A stretch of DNA of 64,000 nt from Halomonas jincaotanensis (GCF_018448785.1 NZ_JAHCLU010000001.1:248001-312000); one strand, 5' to 3'; numbered from the stretch's first letter, positions 26,628 through 36,154 are shown. Notes: generated by a model from the letters alone, not told the origin. Program-made: numbers and translations.

Positions 26628-26668
26628 GGCCCCGAATCTGTTATCCGGTTCGGGGCCTTGTCATTTTT
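26628..26668 (+). terminator. Rho-independent terminator after the methyltransferase
   Basis: The arms GGCCCCGAA (26628-26636) and TTCGGGGCC (26649-26657) form a perfect 9-pair stem with a 12-base loop, followed by a T-rich run (TTGTCATTTTT). Confidence 0.88.
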
Positions 26669-26843
26669 GAGGTGCCGTTACGTTGTTTCCAGCGCCATTG
26701 CCCACTTTTGAACGACTGGGATGCCCGATGCTTGGGTGATTCGCGAGGATGCTGTCCTCGAGCAGGCGGTAAAGCCGCCGATCGAAAAAAAGCGGCAATC
26801 TCGGAGAACCATAAGCGGAAAACCAGATAAGGGAGCTTCCCAG

Positions 26844-27347
26844 ATGGAAGAAAGGATTCGCATCGCGCGTCTCGACGGCGACTCGCCCCATGTGCCCATT
26901 CTGGCCGAGTGGGCTCACGACACCTGGGGGCATCTGCATCCCGGCAGAAGCCTGGGCTCCGCCATTGCCATACTGCGCGACGAATGTGGTGCGGGAGGCG
27001 TGCCGTCGGTGTTCGCTGCCCTGCATGGCGATACCCCGGTGGGCACGGCCAGCCTGGTGGCCGACGACATGAGCGACCGGCTTGACCTTACGCCCTGGCT
27101 GGCCTCTGTCTTCATCCGGCTCGGGTGGCGTGGCCGGGGTATTGCTTCGCGGTTGATTCAGCATGTGGAGCAAGAAGCGCAGGCGCACGGTCATCACCGC
27201 CTCTACCTCTACACGCCGGACCAGCAGCCACTTTACCGGCGGCTGGGGTGGCGCGACATCGAGCAGCGCGATTACCACGGCGAGGCGGTGACCATCATGC
27301 AATGCGATGTCAGGATTCCTTCCCACACTATCGCCATCGCCCGCTGA
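26844..27347 (+). CDS. GNAT-family N-acetyltransferase
   Basis: A 167-residue GNAT enzyme that should transfer an acetyl group from acetyl-CoA. The CoA-binding motif A is RLGWRGRGIASRLIQHVEQE, preceded by the strand LTPWLASVFI, and the C-terminal part LYLYTPDQQPLYRRLGW is typical of the family. The start at ATG 26844 (MEERIRIARL) is chosen because a GGGAG element lies upstream and the fold starts there; the frame is open about 41 codons further upstream without homology. Acceptor unknown. The next gene is an EamA exporter 37 bases downstream. Confidence 0.85.
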   Translation: MEERIRIARLDGDSPHVPILAEWAHDTWGHLHPGRSLGSAIAILRDECGAGGVPSVFAALHGDTPVGTASLVADDMSDRLDLTPWLASVFIRLGWRGRGIASRLIQHVEQEAQAHGHHRLYLYTPDQQPLYRRLGWRDIEQRDYHGEAVTIMQCDVRIPSHTIAIAR

Positions 27348-27384
27348 TCGAGCCGAAGTTCATGCGGGGTCAGAAGGAGGTCAC

Positions 27385-28257
27385 ATGGCAAAATTGAGTA
27401 CAGCGTTCGTCGTATTGGCGGCGCTATGTTGGGGACTGTCAGGCGGTATCGGCGGAATACTCATGGCCGACGGCTGGAACCCGATCGTGGTGTCGTTCTA
27501 CCGCGGTGCGATCGGGCTAGTGTTCGTGCTCGCCTGGCTCGCGTTGCGGCCACACGGCAGCGGTCTGGCCAGTCGCCCATTATGGTTCTGGTCGGTAGTG
27601 GCCGGTCTCGGCGTGGCCGGCAATTTCGCCTTCTATTTCGTGAGCATCTCCGAGGGCAGTGTCGCGGTGGCGGCGACGCTGATGTACTGCGCCCCGGTGT
27701 TCGTCTATCTCGTTTCCTTCGCCCTCAAGCTTGAGAGACCCACGCTGCTCAAGTGGGCCGCGATCGCCATGGTCATGGTGGGTATCGTGCTGCTGACGCG
27801 CATTTACGACGTCCAGCCCGGCGGCGTTACGCCGATGGGTGTCGCCGCCGGGCTGCTTTCCGGGCTATCCTATGCGGTGTTCATTTTCGGCTTCAAGTAT
27901 GCGGCGCCGCACGGAAGCCCCCAGGCGATTCTCGTCATCGCGTTTTCGGCACTCGCCCTCATCCTGTTCTCATTGGGCGATGGCGAACAGACCCTGGCGG
28001 TGTTGAGCACGCCGAGCTGGCCACTGTTCGTCGTGTTGGGGGTCATGGGTGCAGGCATGTCGTTCATTCTCTACATCATCGGGCTGAACTATACCGCGCC
28101 GGCCGTGGCGTCCATTGTCGCCATGGTCGAGCCGGTCACGGCGTCGCTGTTCGGGGTCGTGGTGCTCGATGAAAGCCTGGTCGCGATCCAGCTCGTCGGC
28201 ATGGCCCTGATTCTGGTCACGGTGACGGTGCTGAGCGTCTCCTCGAGCACTCGATAA
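27385..28257 (+). CDS. EamA/DMT-family transporter
   Basis: A 290-residue membrane protein with ten predicted helices in two EamA repeats, about residues 5-140 and 155-288. Signatures: FVVLAALCWGLSGGIGGILM and PIVVSFYRGAIGLVFVLAW in the first repeat, YTAPAVASIVAMVEPVTASL in the second. AGGAGG lies seven bases before the ATG at 27385. Such carriers export metabolites such as amino acids or related small molecules; the substrate cannot be assigned. It may be co-transcribed with the acetyltransferase gene. Confidence 0.88.
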   Translation: MAKLSTAFVVLAALCWGLSGGIGGILMADGWNPIVVSFYRGAIGLVFVLAWLALRPHGSGLASRPLWFWSVVAGLGVAGNFAFYFVSISEGSVAVAATLMYCAPVFVYLVSFALKLERPTLLKWAAIAMVMVGIVLLTRIYDVQPGGVTPMGVAAGLLSGLSYAVFIFGFKYAAPHGSPQAILVIAFSALALILFSLGDGEQTLAVLSTPSWPLFVVLGVMGAGMSFILYIIGLNYTAPAVASIVAMVEPVTASLFGVVVLDESLVAIQLVGMALILVTVTVLSVSSSTR

Positions 28258-28496
28258 GCCTCCTGATGAAGAGCTGACACTGGCCTAAGTGGCTGCTCTC
28301 ATAGCTTGTTTCTATCGAGTCGAAAGCCGCCTCCCGGCTTGACGACTTCGTCGTTGAATTCTTGACTTGAACTTGACGGCTAATGGGGTTCCCAATGCCT
28401 TCTGCATAGGCCTAGAGGTGTTCGCGAAACCTGAGGCGTTTCAGAATTTTTTGCTAAAATGCCCTGTAGGCCCACTATCCAGCCGAGGAGAATACC

Positions 28497-30695
28497 GTGT
28501 CCGATCAAAAGCCTACACGCCCGGAGTGGGCTGCACGCACTACGCCACGTCTGCAAGGGAATGAGCACTGGTGGCCCGACCAGCTCACGCTCAACGTATT
28601 GCACCAGAAGCACCCCGACGCTAGCCCTTTCGGTACGGACTTTCGCTATGCCGAGGCCTTCTCGCAGCTTGATGTCGACGAACTCTCCGCCGACGTCGAT
28701 GCGCTGATGACCGACTCGCAGGAGTGGTGGCCCGCCGACTGGGGCCACTACGGACCGTTCTTCATCCGGATGTCGTGGCACGCGGCCGGCACCTACCGAG
28801 CCCTTGATGGCCGCGGTGGTGGTGGCACCGGCGCGCAACGCTTCGCGCCGCTCAACAGCTGGCCCGACAATGGCAACCTGGACAAGGCGCGCCGGCTGCT
28901 GTGGCCGATCAAGAAGAAGTACGGCGAGAAGATCTCCTGGGCCGACCTGATGGTCTTCGCTGGCAACCGGGCGCTGGAGACGATGGGCTTTCGCACCTTC
29001 GGCTTCGGGTTCGGCCGTTCGGACATCTGGGCGCCCGAGGACGACATCTACTGGGGCCCGGAGACCGAGTGGCTCGCGACCGGTGATGAGCGCTACACCG
29101 GTACTTGGGAGGACGGCAGCCGCGTCCTCGACAACCCGCTCGCCGCGGTCCAGATGGGGCTGATCTACGTCAACCCCGAGGGCCCGAACGGCGTGCCGGA
29201 CGCGGCGAAGTCCGCTCAGGATGTGCGCGAAACCTTCGCACGCATGGGGATGAACGACCGCGAGACCGTCGCCCTGACCGTTGGCGGTCACACCTTCGGC
29301 AAGATGCACGGCAACGGGCCGGCGGACGCCGTCGGCGAGGCGCCCGAGGGTTCGAAGGTCCACGAAATGGGGATCGGCTGGGCCAACAAGCACGAAACCG
29401 GCCTCGGTGAGTACACCATCACCTCCGGGCTCGAGGGGGCCTGGACCCCCACGCCGACCCAGTGGGACAACACCTACCTCGAGACGATTTTCGCCCACGA
29501 GTGGGAGGTCAAGAAGTCGCCGGCCGGCGCGAACCAGTGGGAGCCGGTTGAGGTCAAGGACGGGTTCTGGGTCCCCGACGCCCACGTCGCGGGCAAGAAG
29601 AACCCGCCGGCGATGACCGCTGCCGACATGGCGATGATCGTCGACCCGGCCTACCTGGAGATATCCAAGGAGTTCCGCGAGAACCCGGACGTCCTGGCCG
29701 ACGAGTTCGCCCGTGCGTGGTACAAGCTGCTGCACCGCGACATGGGCCCACGCGCCCGCTACCTCGGCCCGCAGGTGCCCGATGAGGTGCTTGTCTGGCA
29801 GGACCCGGTACCCGAGCACGAGGGGCCGCTGGTCAGCGAGCAGCAGATCGCCACGCTCAAGCGGCAGATCGCCGACTCCGGCCTCACCGCCAAGCAACTG
29901 GTGGGCACCGCCTGGGCCTCGGCCTGCACCTACCGCCAGACCGACCACCGCGGCGGCGCCAACGGCGCGCGCATCCGTCTCGAACCGCAGGCCGGCTGGG
30001 ACATCAACGTGCGCTCCGGCGTGCCCGAGGTGGTCGATCGGCTCGAACAGATCAAGAATGCCTCCGACGCGAACATCTCGCTGGCGGACATGATCGTGCT
30101 GGGCGGCAGCGTCGGGGTCGAGATGGCGACGAAGGCGGCCGGACACAACGTCACGGTGCCGTTCACCCCGGGCCGCACCGACGCGACGCAGGAGATGACC
30201 GAGGTTGATGCGCACGCCTATCTCGAGCCCAGGCACGATGCGTTCCGTAACTACATGCAACCTCAGGCGACGTCCATCCCGGCCGAGCATCTGATGATCG
30301 ACCGGGCGTTCATGCTGAACCTCAGCGTACCGCAGATGACGGCGCTGCTCGGCGGCATGCGGGCTATCGGCGCCAACGTTGGCGACAGCAATGAGGGAAT
30401 CCTCACCGACCGTCCCGGCCAGCTGACCAACGATTTCTTCATCAATCTCATCGACATGGGCACCGTCTGGGAGCCGATCGACGAGAGCGAGGAGCGCTTC
30501 GAGGGCCGGGACCGTGCGACGGGCGAGAAGAAGTGGACGGCGACCCGCGTCGATCTCGTCTACGGCTCCAACTCGCAGCTGCGCGCCATCGCGGAGGAGT
30601 ATGCCGCAGACGGGGGCGAGGAGAGAATGATCGACCGCTTCGTCAAGGGCTGGGTGAAGGTCATGGAGAACGACCGCTTCGACCTGCACCGCTGA
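28497..30695 (+). CDS. katG: Catalase-peroxidase KatG
   Basis: A 732-residue bifunctional haem catalase-peroxidase, the usual family length. The distal haem pocket is [13 protein letters not shown] (Arg, Trp, His), the proximal His region [12 protein letters not shown], and the Tyr of the Met-Tyr-Trp adduct lies in [11 protein letters not shown]. The second, haem-free domain (about 430-732) is complete. The start is a GTG with GAGGAG eight bases upstream. It removes H2O2 in the cytosol. The region 28258-28496 should hold its promoter; no OxyR site was recognised. A terminator follows at 30742. Confidence 0.97.
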   Translation: MSDQKPTRPEWAARTTPRLQGNEHWWPDQLTLNVLHQKHPDASPFGTDFRYAEAFSQLDVDELSADVDALMTDSQEWWPADWGHYGPFFIRMSWHAAGTYRALDGRGGGGTGAQRFAPLNSWPDNGNLDKARRLLWPIKKKYGEKISWADLMVFAGNRALETMGFRTFGFGFGRSDIWAPEDDIYWGPETEWLATGDERYTGTWEDGSRVLDNPLAAVQMGLIYVNPEGPNGVPDAAKSAQDVRETFARMGMNDRETVALTVGGHTFGKMHGNGPADAVGEAPEGSKVHEMGIGWANKHETGLGEYTITSGLEGAWTPTPTQWDNTYLETIFAHEWEVKKSPAGANQWEPVEVKDGFWVPDAHVAGKKNPPAMTAADMAMIVDPAYLEISKEFRENPDVLADEFARAWYKLLHRDMGPRARYLGPQVPDEVLVWQDPVPEHEGPLVSEQQIATLKRQIADSGLTAKQLVGTAWASACTYRQTDHRGGANGARIRLEPQAGWDINVRSGVPEVVDRLEQIKNASDANISLADMIVLGGSVGVEMATKAAGHNVTVPFTPGRTDATQEMTEVDAHAYLEPRHDAFRNYMQPQATSIPAEHLMIDRAFMLNLSVPQMTALLGGMRAIGANVGDSNEGILTDRPGQLTNDFFINLIDMGTVWEPIDESEERFEGRDRATGEKKWTATRVDLVYGSNSQLRAIAEEYAADGGEERMIDRFVKGWVKVMENDRFDLHR

Positions 30696-30741
30696 GTTTC
30701 GGGTCCCCGGCGGCGGGAGAGCGTAGCCCGCGGGTGAAATG

Positions 30742-30777
30742 AACCCCGAAGGTTGGATATCAGCCTTTGGGGTTTTT
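30742..30777 (+). terminator. Rho-independent terminator after katG
   Basis: AACCCCGAAGG (30742-30752) pairs with CCTTTGGGGTT (30764-30774) with one G-U pair, followed by TTT. It lies 46 bases after the katG stop. Confidence 0.85.
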
Positions 30778-30994
30778 CGTGTTGTAGACCCAGATCAAGG
30801 GAAGCGGCGTACCACCGCATCATGCTTTCGTTGGCGTTGCTCTGAACGTAACGGTTGATTAGGGTTAACGAAAAGCCGCAAAAGACGGCTTACGTGACCA
30901 AGAAGACCGCAGGGGCTGCCGCACAAGGGATGATGCGATCATCATCAATGCTGCCAGGCAGGGGCGGTAGCGTCGCTGATATGCCTTTCGAGAC

Positions 30995-31961
30995 TCAATC
31001 CAGTGGGCTGCGCACGCCGGCAAAGCTGTTGCCCAGCACATGTGTATAGATCTGCGTCGTCTCGACACTTCATACGGCCCAACAACTCCTGCACCGTACG
31101 AATATCCGTGCCATTACTCAGCAACTGCGTCGCGAAGCTATGCCGCAACGTATGGCAGGAGCCGGGGCGCTGTAGTGATGCTGCTCTCATGGCGTGCTTA
31201 ACGGCCCTCTGTACCGCGGATGGATGGATATGATGAAGAACGACCTTGCCAGTATCATCGAAGCAGGGGCGGCTGGCCGGGAATAGCCATTGCCAAGCCA
31301 AAGAGGTTCCGGCGTTGGTATACTTCCGATCCAGGGCATGGGGCATCGTCACCGGTACACATTCATGTTGCAGGCGATATTCAAGCTGATGTTGGGCCGT
31401 GCTGATCTGTTGCTGCAACGAGGGAATACAGGTGGCCGGCAGCAAAGTAGTAAGGTCCTTATCGCCTTTGCCGGCTCTTATCATCAGGATCTGCCGGTCG
31501 AAGTCGATGTCCCGAACACGTAGGCGGCAAGTTTCGAGTACCCGGAGACCCGAGCCATACATCAAGGTGGCCATCAAATGCATAGGGCCTGACAGTTGAT
31601 TCAGCACGCGCAACACCTCTGCATGGGATAGCACCACCGGTAGCCGGAGAGGGCGCTTGGCTCGCGAGAATGTGCCGATATCGCCCAAGGGCTGTTCGAG
31701 TACGTGACGATAAAGGAATACGAGGGCATTCAGGGCCTGGTTCTGCGTAGCTGCCGCCACATGACGATCTATCGCGAGGTGCTCGAGAAACGCCTGCACC
31801 TCTGAGGCTCTCATGCTGGCAGGGTGGCGCACGCCATTGAAGCGAATAAAATAGCGTATCCAGTAACAGTAGGTTTTCTCGGTCCGTGGGCTGTAGCGCT
31901 TCACACGCACGGCCGCCTTCACCCGGTCCATCAGCTTCGGTGGCCTACTGTGCACATTCAT
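30995..31961 (-). pseudogene. intI: Integron integrase intI, frameshifted near the catalytic tyrosine
   Basis: A tyrosine recombinase of the integron type. It has the start region KRYSPRTEKTYCYWIRYFIR, box I MYGSGLRVLETCRLRVRDID, the IntI-specific patch ALDRKYTNAGTSLAWQWLFP and box II HTLRHSFATQLLSNGTDIRT. After VQELLGRMK the frame breaks. The expected end VETTQIYTHVLGNSFAGVRS with PLD and TGA at 30995-30997 is read one frame over, including the catalytic Tyr. The span of 967 bases is one base too many for an intact frame, so a single-base insertion near 31065 explains it. The unshifted frame continues about 30 residues with unrelated text. Predicted inactive unless frameshifting occurs. Confidence 0.9.
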
Positions 31962-32229
31962 GCAACTACCCTTTTTTAATGTTTATGCATACGGTATTAT
32001 TGGTGTCGGCAAAACGTGCAAGCACGCGATTCCTGCTTAGGTCGCCGAATTATGCTTAGGAATATGAAAAATCAATGAGATAGGTAGGAAATGGCACGCT
32101 AGATAACATTGTTAAAAGTGCATGCGCGTTCAAGTCAATAAACGAGCGCGCAGTCTAATACCTGTTATACTGATTGCCTGACATATCAATGAATTCCTCC
32201 AAACAGACAATCTCCAAAATACATTAATT
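31962..32229 (+). other. AT-rich intI-cassette intergenic region (expected attI side)
   Basis: In integrons the attI site and the cassette promoter lie at the 5' side of intI, which is this stretch. It is clearly AT-richer than the chromosome around it. I did not find an unambiguous GTTRRRY core, so attI cannot be placed; the join between native and cassette DNA is probably inside this region. An extended -10 element lies at 32163. Confidence 0.45.
32163..32171 (+). promoter_or_regulatory. Extended -10 promoter for the cassette gene
   Basis: TGTTATACT matches the extended -10 consensus TGnTATAAT in eight of nine positions, 59 bases before the serine-hydrolase ATG. No clear -35 lies at 17 bases, as expected for extended -10 promoters. 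Confidence 0.5.
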
Positions 32230-33408
32230 ATGCGACATGCGATCTCAATAGCTTTACTATCGCTGTTGGTTACCATAACTATGATCTCGTGCAACTCAAT
32301 GCCTCTGGATCAGTATATAATAGATAAGAAAAATCAGGCCGGAATTATTGGGATACAGGCGGGGTACGTAGGTCCAGATGGAAATGAGTGGCACGGCAGT
32401 TACGGCTTCAGAAATTATAAAACAGGCGAAGCCGTCAATGATAGTACGCTCTTTATGATAGCCTCCTCTGCCAAACCTGTAACGGCATTGGCTATCTTAA
32501 AGCTACATGATGAGGGCAAGTTAAATTTAGACGATGACATCAACCGTTATATCCCCTTCTCCGTTGTCAATCCTCATAGTCCTAGTAACTCCATAACTTT
32601 TCGGATGCTTTTGTCCCACACCTCCACCATCCAGGACAACTGGGAGGTGCTTGATCCTCTTTATACCATTGAAGAAGGTGGTGATTCGCCGCTTGCACTT
32701 TCGGATTTTGTACAGGATTATCTCACTATATCGGGGGGTTATTATAATCCAAAGAAAAACTTTTACAAAGAAACTCCCGGACAATATTGGTCCTACAGCA
32801 ATATGGGTTACGCACTGCTTGGGTATGCGGTCGAAGAGATTTCAGGATTGAGTTTTTCTGAATATATGAACCAGGAAATCTTCGAACCGCTGGAAATGAT
32901 GAATTCATATTGGTTTCTCAGCAATATCCCTCACCAAAATATTGCGCGACCTCACCAGTTGCCCGATGAAGAGGATAAAGATATTACACCTAAAATGCTA
33001 CCTCATTACGGTTATCCGAATTTTCCAGACGGACAGCTGCGAACAACTACGAAAGACTATCTGAAATTTATAAAACTCATTGTCGACGGTGGACGCATAA
33101 ACGAAAATCAATTCATTTCTGAAGTCCTTATCAAGCAATATCACACGATTCAATATCCTTCGGTGCACCAGTACCAGGCGATATCGTTTAATTATAATGA
33201 ATTCGAAGACTGGATGTATTATTTGTTCATGCGTCGCCTTCCATCTCATACCGGAGGTGATCCGGGAGTAGCTTCTGTGGTATCGTTTGATCCTGAGCAA
33301 AAAACGGCAGCAGTTGTTTTTGTAAACTCTCCCCCCAATACGTTCATAGGTGGAAAAACTTTTTATCTGGACTTGCCAAAGAGATTATTGAATGAAGCTG
33401 CAAAGTAG
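32230..33408 (+). CDS. Lipoprotein serine hydrolase, class C beta-lactamase family (integron cassette)
   Basis: A 392-residue secreted lipoprotein: hydrophobic signal SIALLSLLVTITMIS with lipobox cysteine Cys21. The penicillin-binding/beta-lactamase fold shows Ser79-x-x-Lys82 in IASSAKPV, Tyr189-Ser-Asn in YSYSNMGYALLG, and His340-Thr-Gly-Gly in SHTGGDPGVASV. Families with this set include class C beta-lactamase-like esterases and D-aminopeptidases; a drug-resistance role is not shown. Codon use is AT-rich, unlike all surrounding genes, and the style is that of Bacteroidetes lipoproteins. It follows the intI remnant in divergent orientation, as the first cassette would, and an attC-like half site follows it. 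Transfer is strongly suggested. Confidence 0.85.
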   Translation: MRHAISIALLSLLVTITMISCNSMPLDQYIIDKKNQAGIIGIQAGYVGPDGNEWHGSYGFRNYKTGEAVNDSTLFMIASSAKPVTALAILKLHDEGKLNLDDDINRYIPFSVVNPHSPSNSITFRMLLSHTSTIQDNWEVLDPLYTIEEGGDSPLALSDFVQDYLTISGGYYNPKKNFYKETPGQYWSYSNMGYALLGYAVEEISGLSFSEYMNQEIFEPLEMMNSYWFLSNIPHQNIARPHQLPDEEDKDITPKMLPHYGYPNFPDGQLRTTTKDYLKFIKLIVDGGRINENQFISEVLIKQYHTIQYPSVHQYQAISFNYNEFEDWMYYLFMRRLPSHTGGDPGVASVVSFDPEQKTAAVVFVNSPPNTFIGGKTFYLDLPKRLLNEAAK

Positions 33409-33546
33409 GGGCTTGCTGCTCTGAATATCGACATTCACTTTCCACGCCTAGTAGATGTCATAGCTTTTTTGAATATCTCCTCTTTATATTATGCATTCAG
33501 TTTTCTGATATTTATTATGTTAATCCATCCCACTACAAAAATCGAG

Positions 33547-33580
33547 GTATAACAAGCGCTTCAAGGGTGACAGGCCTCGC
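33547..33580 (+). repeat. Partial attC-like site after the cassette gene
   Basis: TATAACAAGCGCTTCAAGGG (33548-33567) resembles the R''-L'' start of attC/VCR sites, where TATAACAA is followed by a TCAAG block. It lies 139 bases after the cassette stop, in the right orientation. The matching 3' half with GTTRRRY was not found; the sequence runs into a truncated IS110-type transposase instead, so the site seems interrupted. Confidence 0.55.
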
Positions 33581-33599
33581 CCTCCCTTGCCCGATTCCA

Positions 33600-33918
33600 A
33601 TATGGAGGGGCGACAGGCTGTCTCACAGATCGCTTCAGCATCGATGAAGTCGTTCTTGTTGCCTTTGACGAAGGGGCGTACGAACTGCGGGGAGATCAGC
33701 CTGATCTCATGCCCCATGGCGGCCAACTGTCGCGCCAGACAGTGGGCACCGGCGCAGGCTTCCATCACTACGGTACAGGCCGACAAGTTGCCAAGCCATC
33801 GCATCATCTGTTGGCGCGTGGCCTTCTTGCGGAGCACTTCCCGGCCCGCAGTATCCTGGCCGTGCAGGTGAAACGAATGTTTACCGAGATCAATACCCAC
33901 CAGAGTGGCAGTAGTCAT
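33600..33918 (-). mobile_element. IS110 family (IS1111-type) transposase, 5' fragment
   Basis: About 105 codons of the N-terminal DEDD domain are present: LVGIDLGKHSFHLHGQDTAG with the first Asp, CTVVMEACAGAHCLARQL with the Glu, and KGNKNDFIDAEAICETACRP with the final Asps. At about 33600 the IS homology stops and the frame runs on into the attC-like DNA. The C-terminal domain with the catalytic Ser (transposase_20) is missing, so the element is inactive. IS1111-group elements often insert in attC sites, which fits the position. The left end probably lies between 33919 and 33990. Confidence 0.82.
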
Positions 33919-33990
33919 GACGATGGCCTCCTGAACAGAACACCCTACGAAGCGTAGTGCTCGCAGGGTGCGAGGGTGACCATCTCATTA

Positions 33991-34020
33991 GCCCCCGAGT
34001 CATCTGGCTCGGGGGCTTTT
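33991..34020 (+). terminator. Rho-independent terminator between IS fragment and liu genes
   Basis: GCCCCCGAG (33991-33999) and CTCGGGGGC (34008-34016) form a perfect 9-pair stem with an 8-base loop, followed by TTTT on the plus strand. No plus-strand gene ends directly before it; it may insulate the liu cluster from cassette transcription. Confidence 0.75.
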
Positions 34021-34036
34021 CGTTCCGGCGATGTTG

Positions 34037-34936
34037 TTACTTTGCGACCAACGCCACGCCCACCTTCGACCGATTTGGCCGCCCGATGGCCTGGGTAATC
34101 CATGTGCCGGTAGCGGCCAGCTTGTCGAGGTCGATGCCGGTCTCGATTCCCAGGCCGTCGAGCAGGTAGACCACGTCTTCACTCGCCACGTTGCCGGAGG
34201 CGCCCTTGGCGTAGGGGCAGCCCCCGAGGCCGGCGACGGCGCTGTCTATCACGCCGATGCCTTCTTCCAGTACGGCGTAGAGATTGGCCAGCGCCTGACC
34301 GTAGGTGTCGTGGAAGTGGGCGGCGAGCTTGTCCATGGGGATGTCACGGCTCACGGCTTCGATCATGCGCTTGGCCTTGAGAGGGGTGCCGGTGCCGATG
34401 GTGTCGCCGAGTGAGACTTCATAGCAGCCCATCTCATACAGCGCCTTGCTCACTTCGGCGACCTTTGCCGGGTCGATCTCGCCTTCATACGGGCAGCCGA
34501 GCACGCAGGAGACGTAGCCGCGTACGCGTACGTTGGCCTCGCGGGCGCGCTCCAGCACCGGCGCGAAGCGCTTGAGTGATTCCGCCACCGAGCAGTTGAT
34601 GTTCTTCTGCGAGAAGGCCTCGGAGGCGGCACCGAATACCGCGACTTCCTCGACGCCGCATTCAAGCGCCGCTTCCAGCCCCTTAAGGTTGGGAGTGAGC
34701 GCGGCGTAGGTCACACCGTCGCGGCGCTTGAGGCGGGTCATCACGTCGCGATGGTCGGCCATCTGCGGTACCCACTTGGGCGAGACAAAGCTGGCGGCCT
34801 CGATGTAGCGAATGCCGGCCGCGCCCAGATGGTCGATCAGCTCAAGCTTAGTGGCCGTGGCGATCGGCTCGGGTTCGTTCTGCAGCCCATCACGAGGGCC
34901 GACTTCGACCAGGCGAACGGTTGTCGGGAATGCCAT
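34037..34936 (-). CDS. liuE: Hydroxymethylglutaryl-CoA lyase
   Basis: A 299-residue TIM-barrel enzyme that splits HMG-CoA into acetyl-CoA and acetoacetate, the last step of leucine breakdown. The signature VEVGPRDGLQNEPEPI holds the catalytic Arg-Asp, HFHDTYGQALANLYA the metal His pair, and GLGGCPYAKGASGNVASEDV the mobile loop with the catalytic Cys. It ends the liu cluster, 90 bases after an AI-2E family permease gene. Confidence 0.95.
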   Translation of the reverse strand: MAFPTTVRLVEVGPRDGLQNEPEPIATATKLELIDHLGAAGIRYIEAASFVSPKWVPQMADHRDVMTRLKRRDGVTYAALTPNLKGLEAALECGVEEVAVFGAASEAFSQKNINCSVAESLKRFAPVLERAREANVRVRGYVSCVLGCPYEGEIDPAKVAEVSKALYEMGCYEVSLGDTIGTGTPLKAKRMIEAVSRDIPMDKLAAHFHDTYGQALANLYAVLEEGIGVIDSAVAGLGGCPYAKGASGNVASEDVVYLLDGLGIETGIDLDKLAATGTWITQAIGRPNRSKVGVALVAK

Positions 34937-35026
34937 GGGTGCCTCCTGCGAGGTGGTTATCGACCAGCGGGCTGAGCTCCTAAACCACCCTGTTTGATAT
35001 TGTCGGAAACTTATACAAGCGCAATG

Positions 35027-36073
35027 TCATTCCTTCTGCAGCCAGCCATTGATATACACCCGGTTGATAATGACCATCATCAAGACTGTGAGCGGCCCTG
35101 CGAGGAGTAGACCCAACAAGCCGCCGATCAGGCTTAGCCAGAACTGCACGACGATCAGCAGGGCGGGAGGGATCTGGACCGCCTTCTTCTGGATGTACGG
35201 CGTAATGAGGTAACTTTCAAAAAACTGCACCATGACAAACAGCATGGCGACGTACAAAAGCGCCGCATAGCCGACAGTGAAGCTCACCAGCAGGGCGGGA
35301 ATGGCCGAGAGTATCGGGCCAAGGTAAGGGATGAAAGCAAGCGCCCCAGCCAATAACCCGAGGGAGAGGGCCAGGGGGATGCCGATGATCCAGAGGCCGA
35401 CACCCGTTATCATGCCGATGACAAGCATCGATACGAGTCTTCCCAGCAACCACCAGCTCATCTTGTCGACAATGGCGGCCAATAGGTTTGAGGCAGCATC
35501 GCGATGCTTTGGGAAAACGAGCAGTACCAATCCACGACGGTATGTCCAGGGTTCGAAGGCCACGTATAGCCCGACGAAGAGGATGACGATCAGGTTGGCC
35601 AACGCCCCGAACGTGGTGGAAAATACTGACGTTACTCTGAAGATGAAATTGCCGAGCGCCCCTCGTATCGACTCACCGTCTTCCATCTGGCTGAGTAGCT
35701 GGTCCCCCATGGGCCAGTCACGAACGCGGCCTTCCAGCGCATCCAGCGACCCAGGAATAATCTGTGTGAACTGTTGGGATTGTTGGGCAATGTTTGACGA
35801 AAAGTTGAGGCCGAACAGTGTCGACAAGATAATGATGAGCAATAGCACAACGGCCAGGGCCCAACGATAGCTAAGGAAGCTGTGGCGATAAATAAAATTC
35901 GACGGTATGTACAAGAACAGGGCGAGCAATAGCCCAATCATGCTCATCAAGATGATTTCGAGCCCCGACCATACAAACCACACCAAAAGCATGACCGAGC
36001 CGACAATGCCGACGGCAATCCATACCTTGCGAGCGTAAACATTGTAGAGCGGATCTCTGCTGGGTGGCGGCAT
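35027..36073 (-). CDS. AI-2E family transporter (PerM-like)
   Basis: A 348-residue inner-membrane protein with about eight helices in the AI-2E/PerM layout: paired N-terminal helices (VMLLVWFVWSGLEIILMSMI), a soluble stretch around residues 95-150, and the C-terminal core FIPYLGPILSAIPALLV with LIGGLLGLLLAGPLTVL. AAGGAG precedes the ATG. Members export peptides, Na+/Li+ or AI-2-like molecules; no substrate can be assigned. It lies between liuD and the HMG-CoA lyase on the same strand, with 81 and 90 base gaps, an unusual guest in a leucine catabolic cluster. Confidence 0.88.
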   Translation of the reverse strand: MPPPSRDPLYNVYARKVWIAVGIVGSVMLLVWFVWSGLEIILMSMIGLLLALFLYIPSNFIYRHSFLSYRWALAVVLLLIIILSTLFGLNFSSNIAQQSQQFTQIIPGSLDALEGRVRDWPMGDQLLSQMEDGESIRGALGNFIFRVTSVFSTTFGALANLIVILFVGLYVAFEPWTYRRGLVLLVFPKHRDAASNLLAAIVDKMSWWLLGRLVSMLVIGMITGVGLWIIGIPLALSLGLLAGALAFIPYLGPILSAIPALLVSFTVGYAALLYVAMLFVMVQFFESYLITPYIQKKAVQIPPALLIVVQFWLSLIGGLLGLLLAGPLTVLMMVIINRVYINGWLQKE

Positions 36074-36154
36074 GACTCGCTCCTTTGAGGGTTAGATATT
36101 GCGTGGGCCTTACGACAGTCAGGACGCCGATCCTGGCGCTGGTTATAAGTTACT

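Noticed and set aside
28380..30689. A 769-codon open frame antisense to katG
   Set aside because: It mirrors katG codon structure; composition is unlike a folded protein and KatG motifs on the plus strand are unambiguous.
31962..32229. A precise attI site
   Set aside because: Candidates such as GTTAAAA and GTTATAC break the GTTRRRY rule, so no site was placed.
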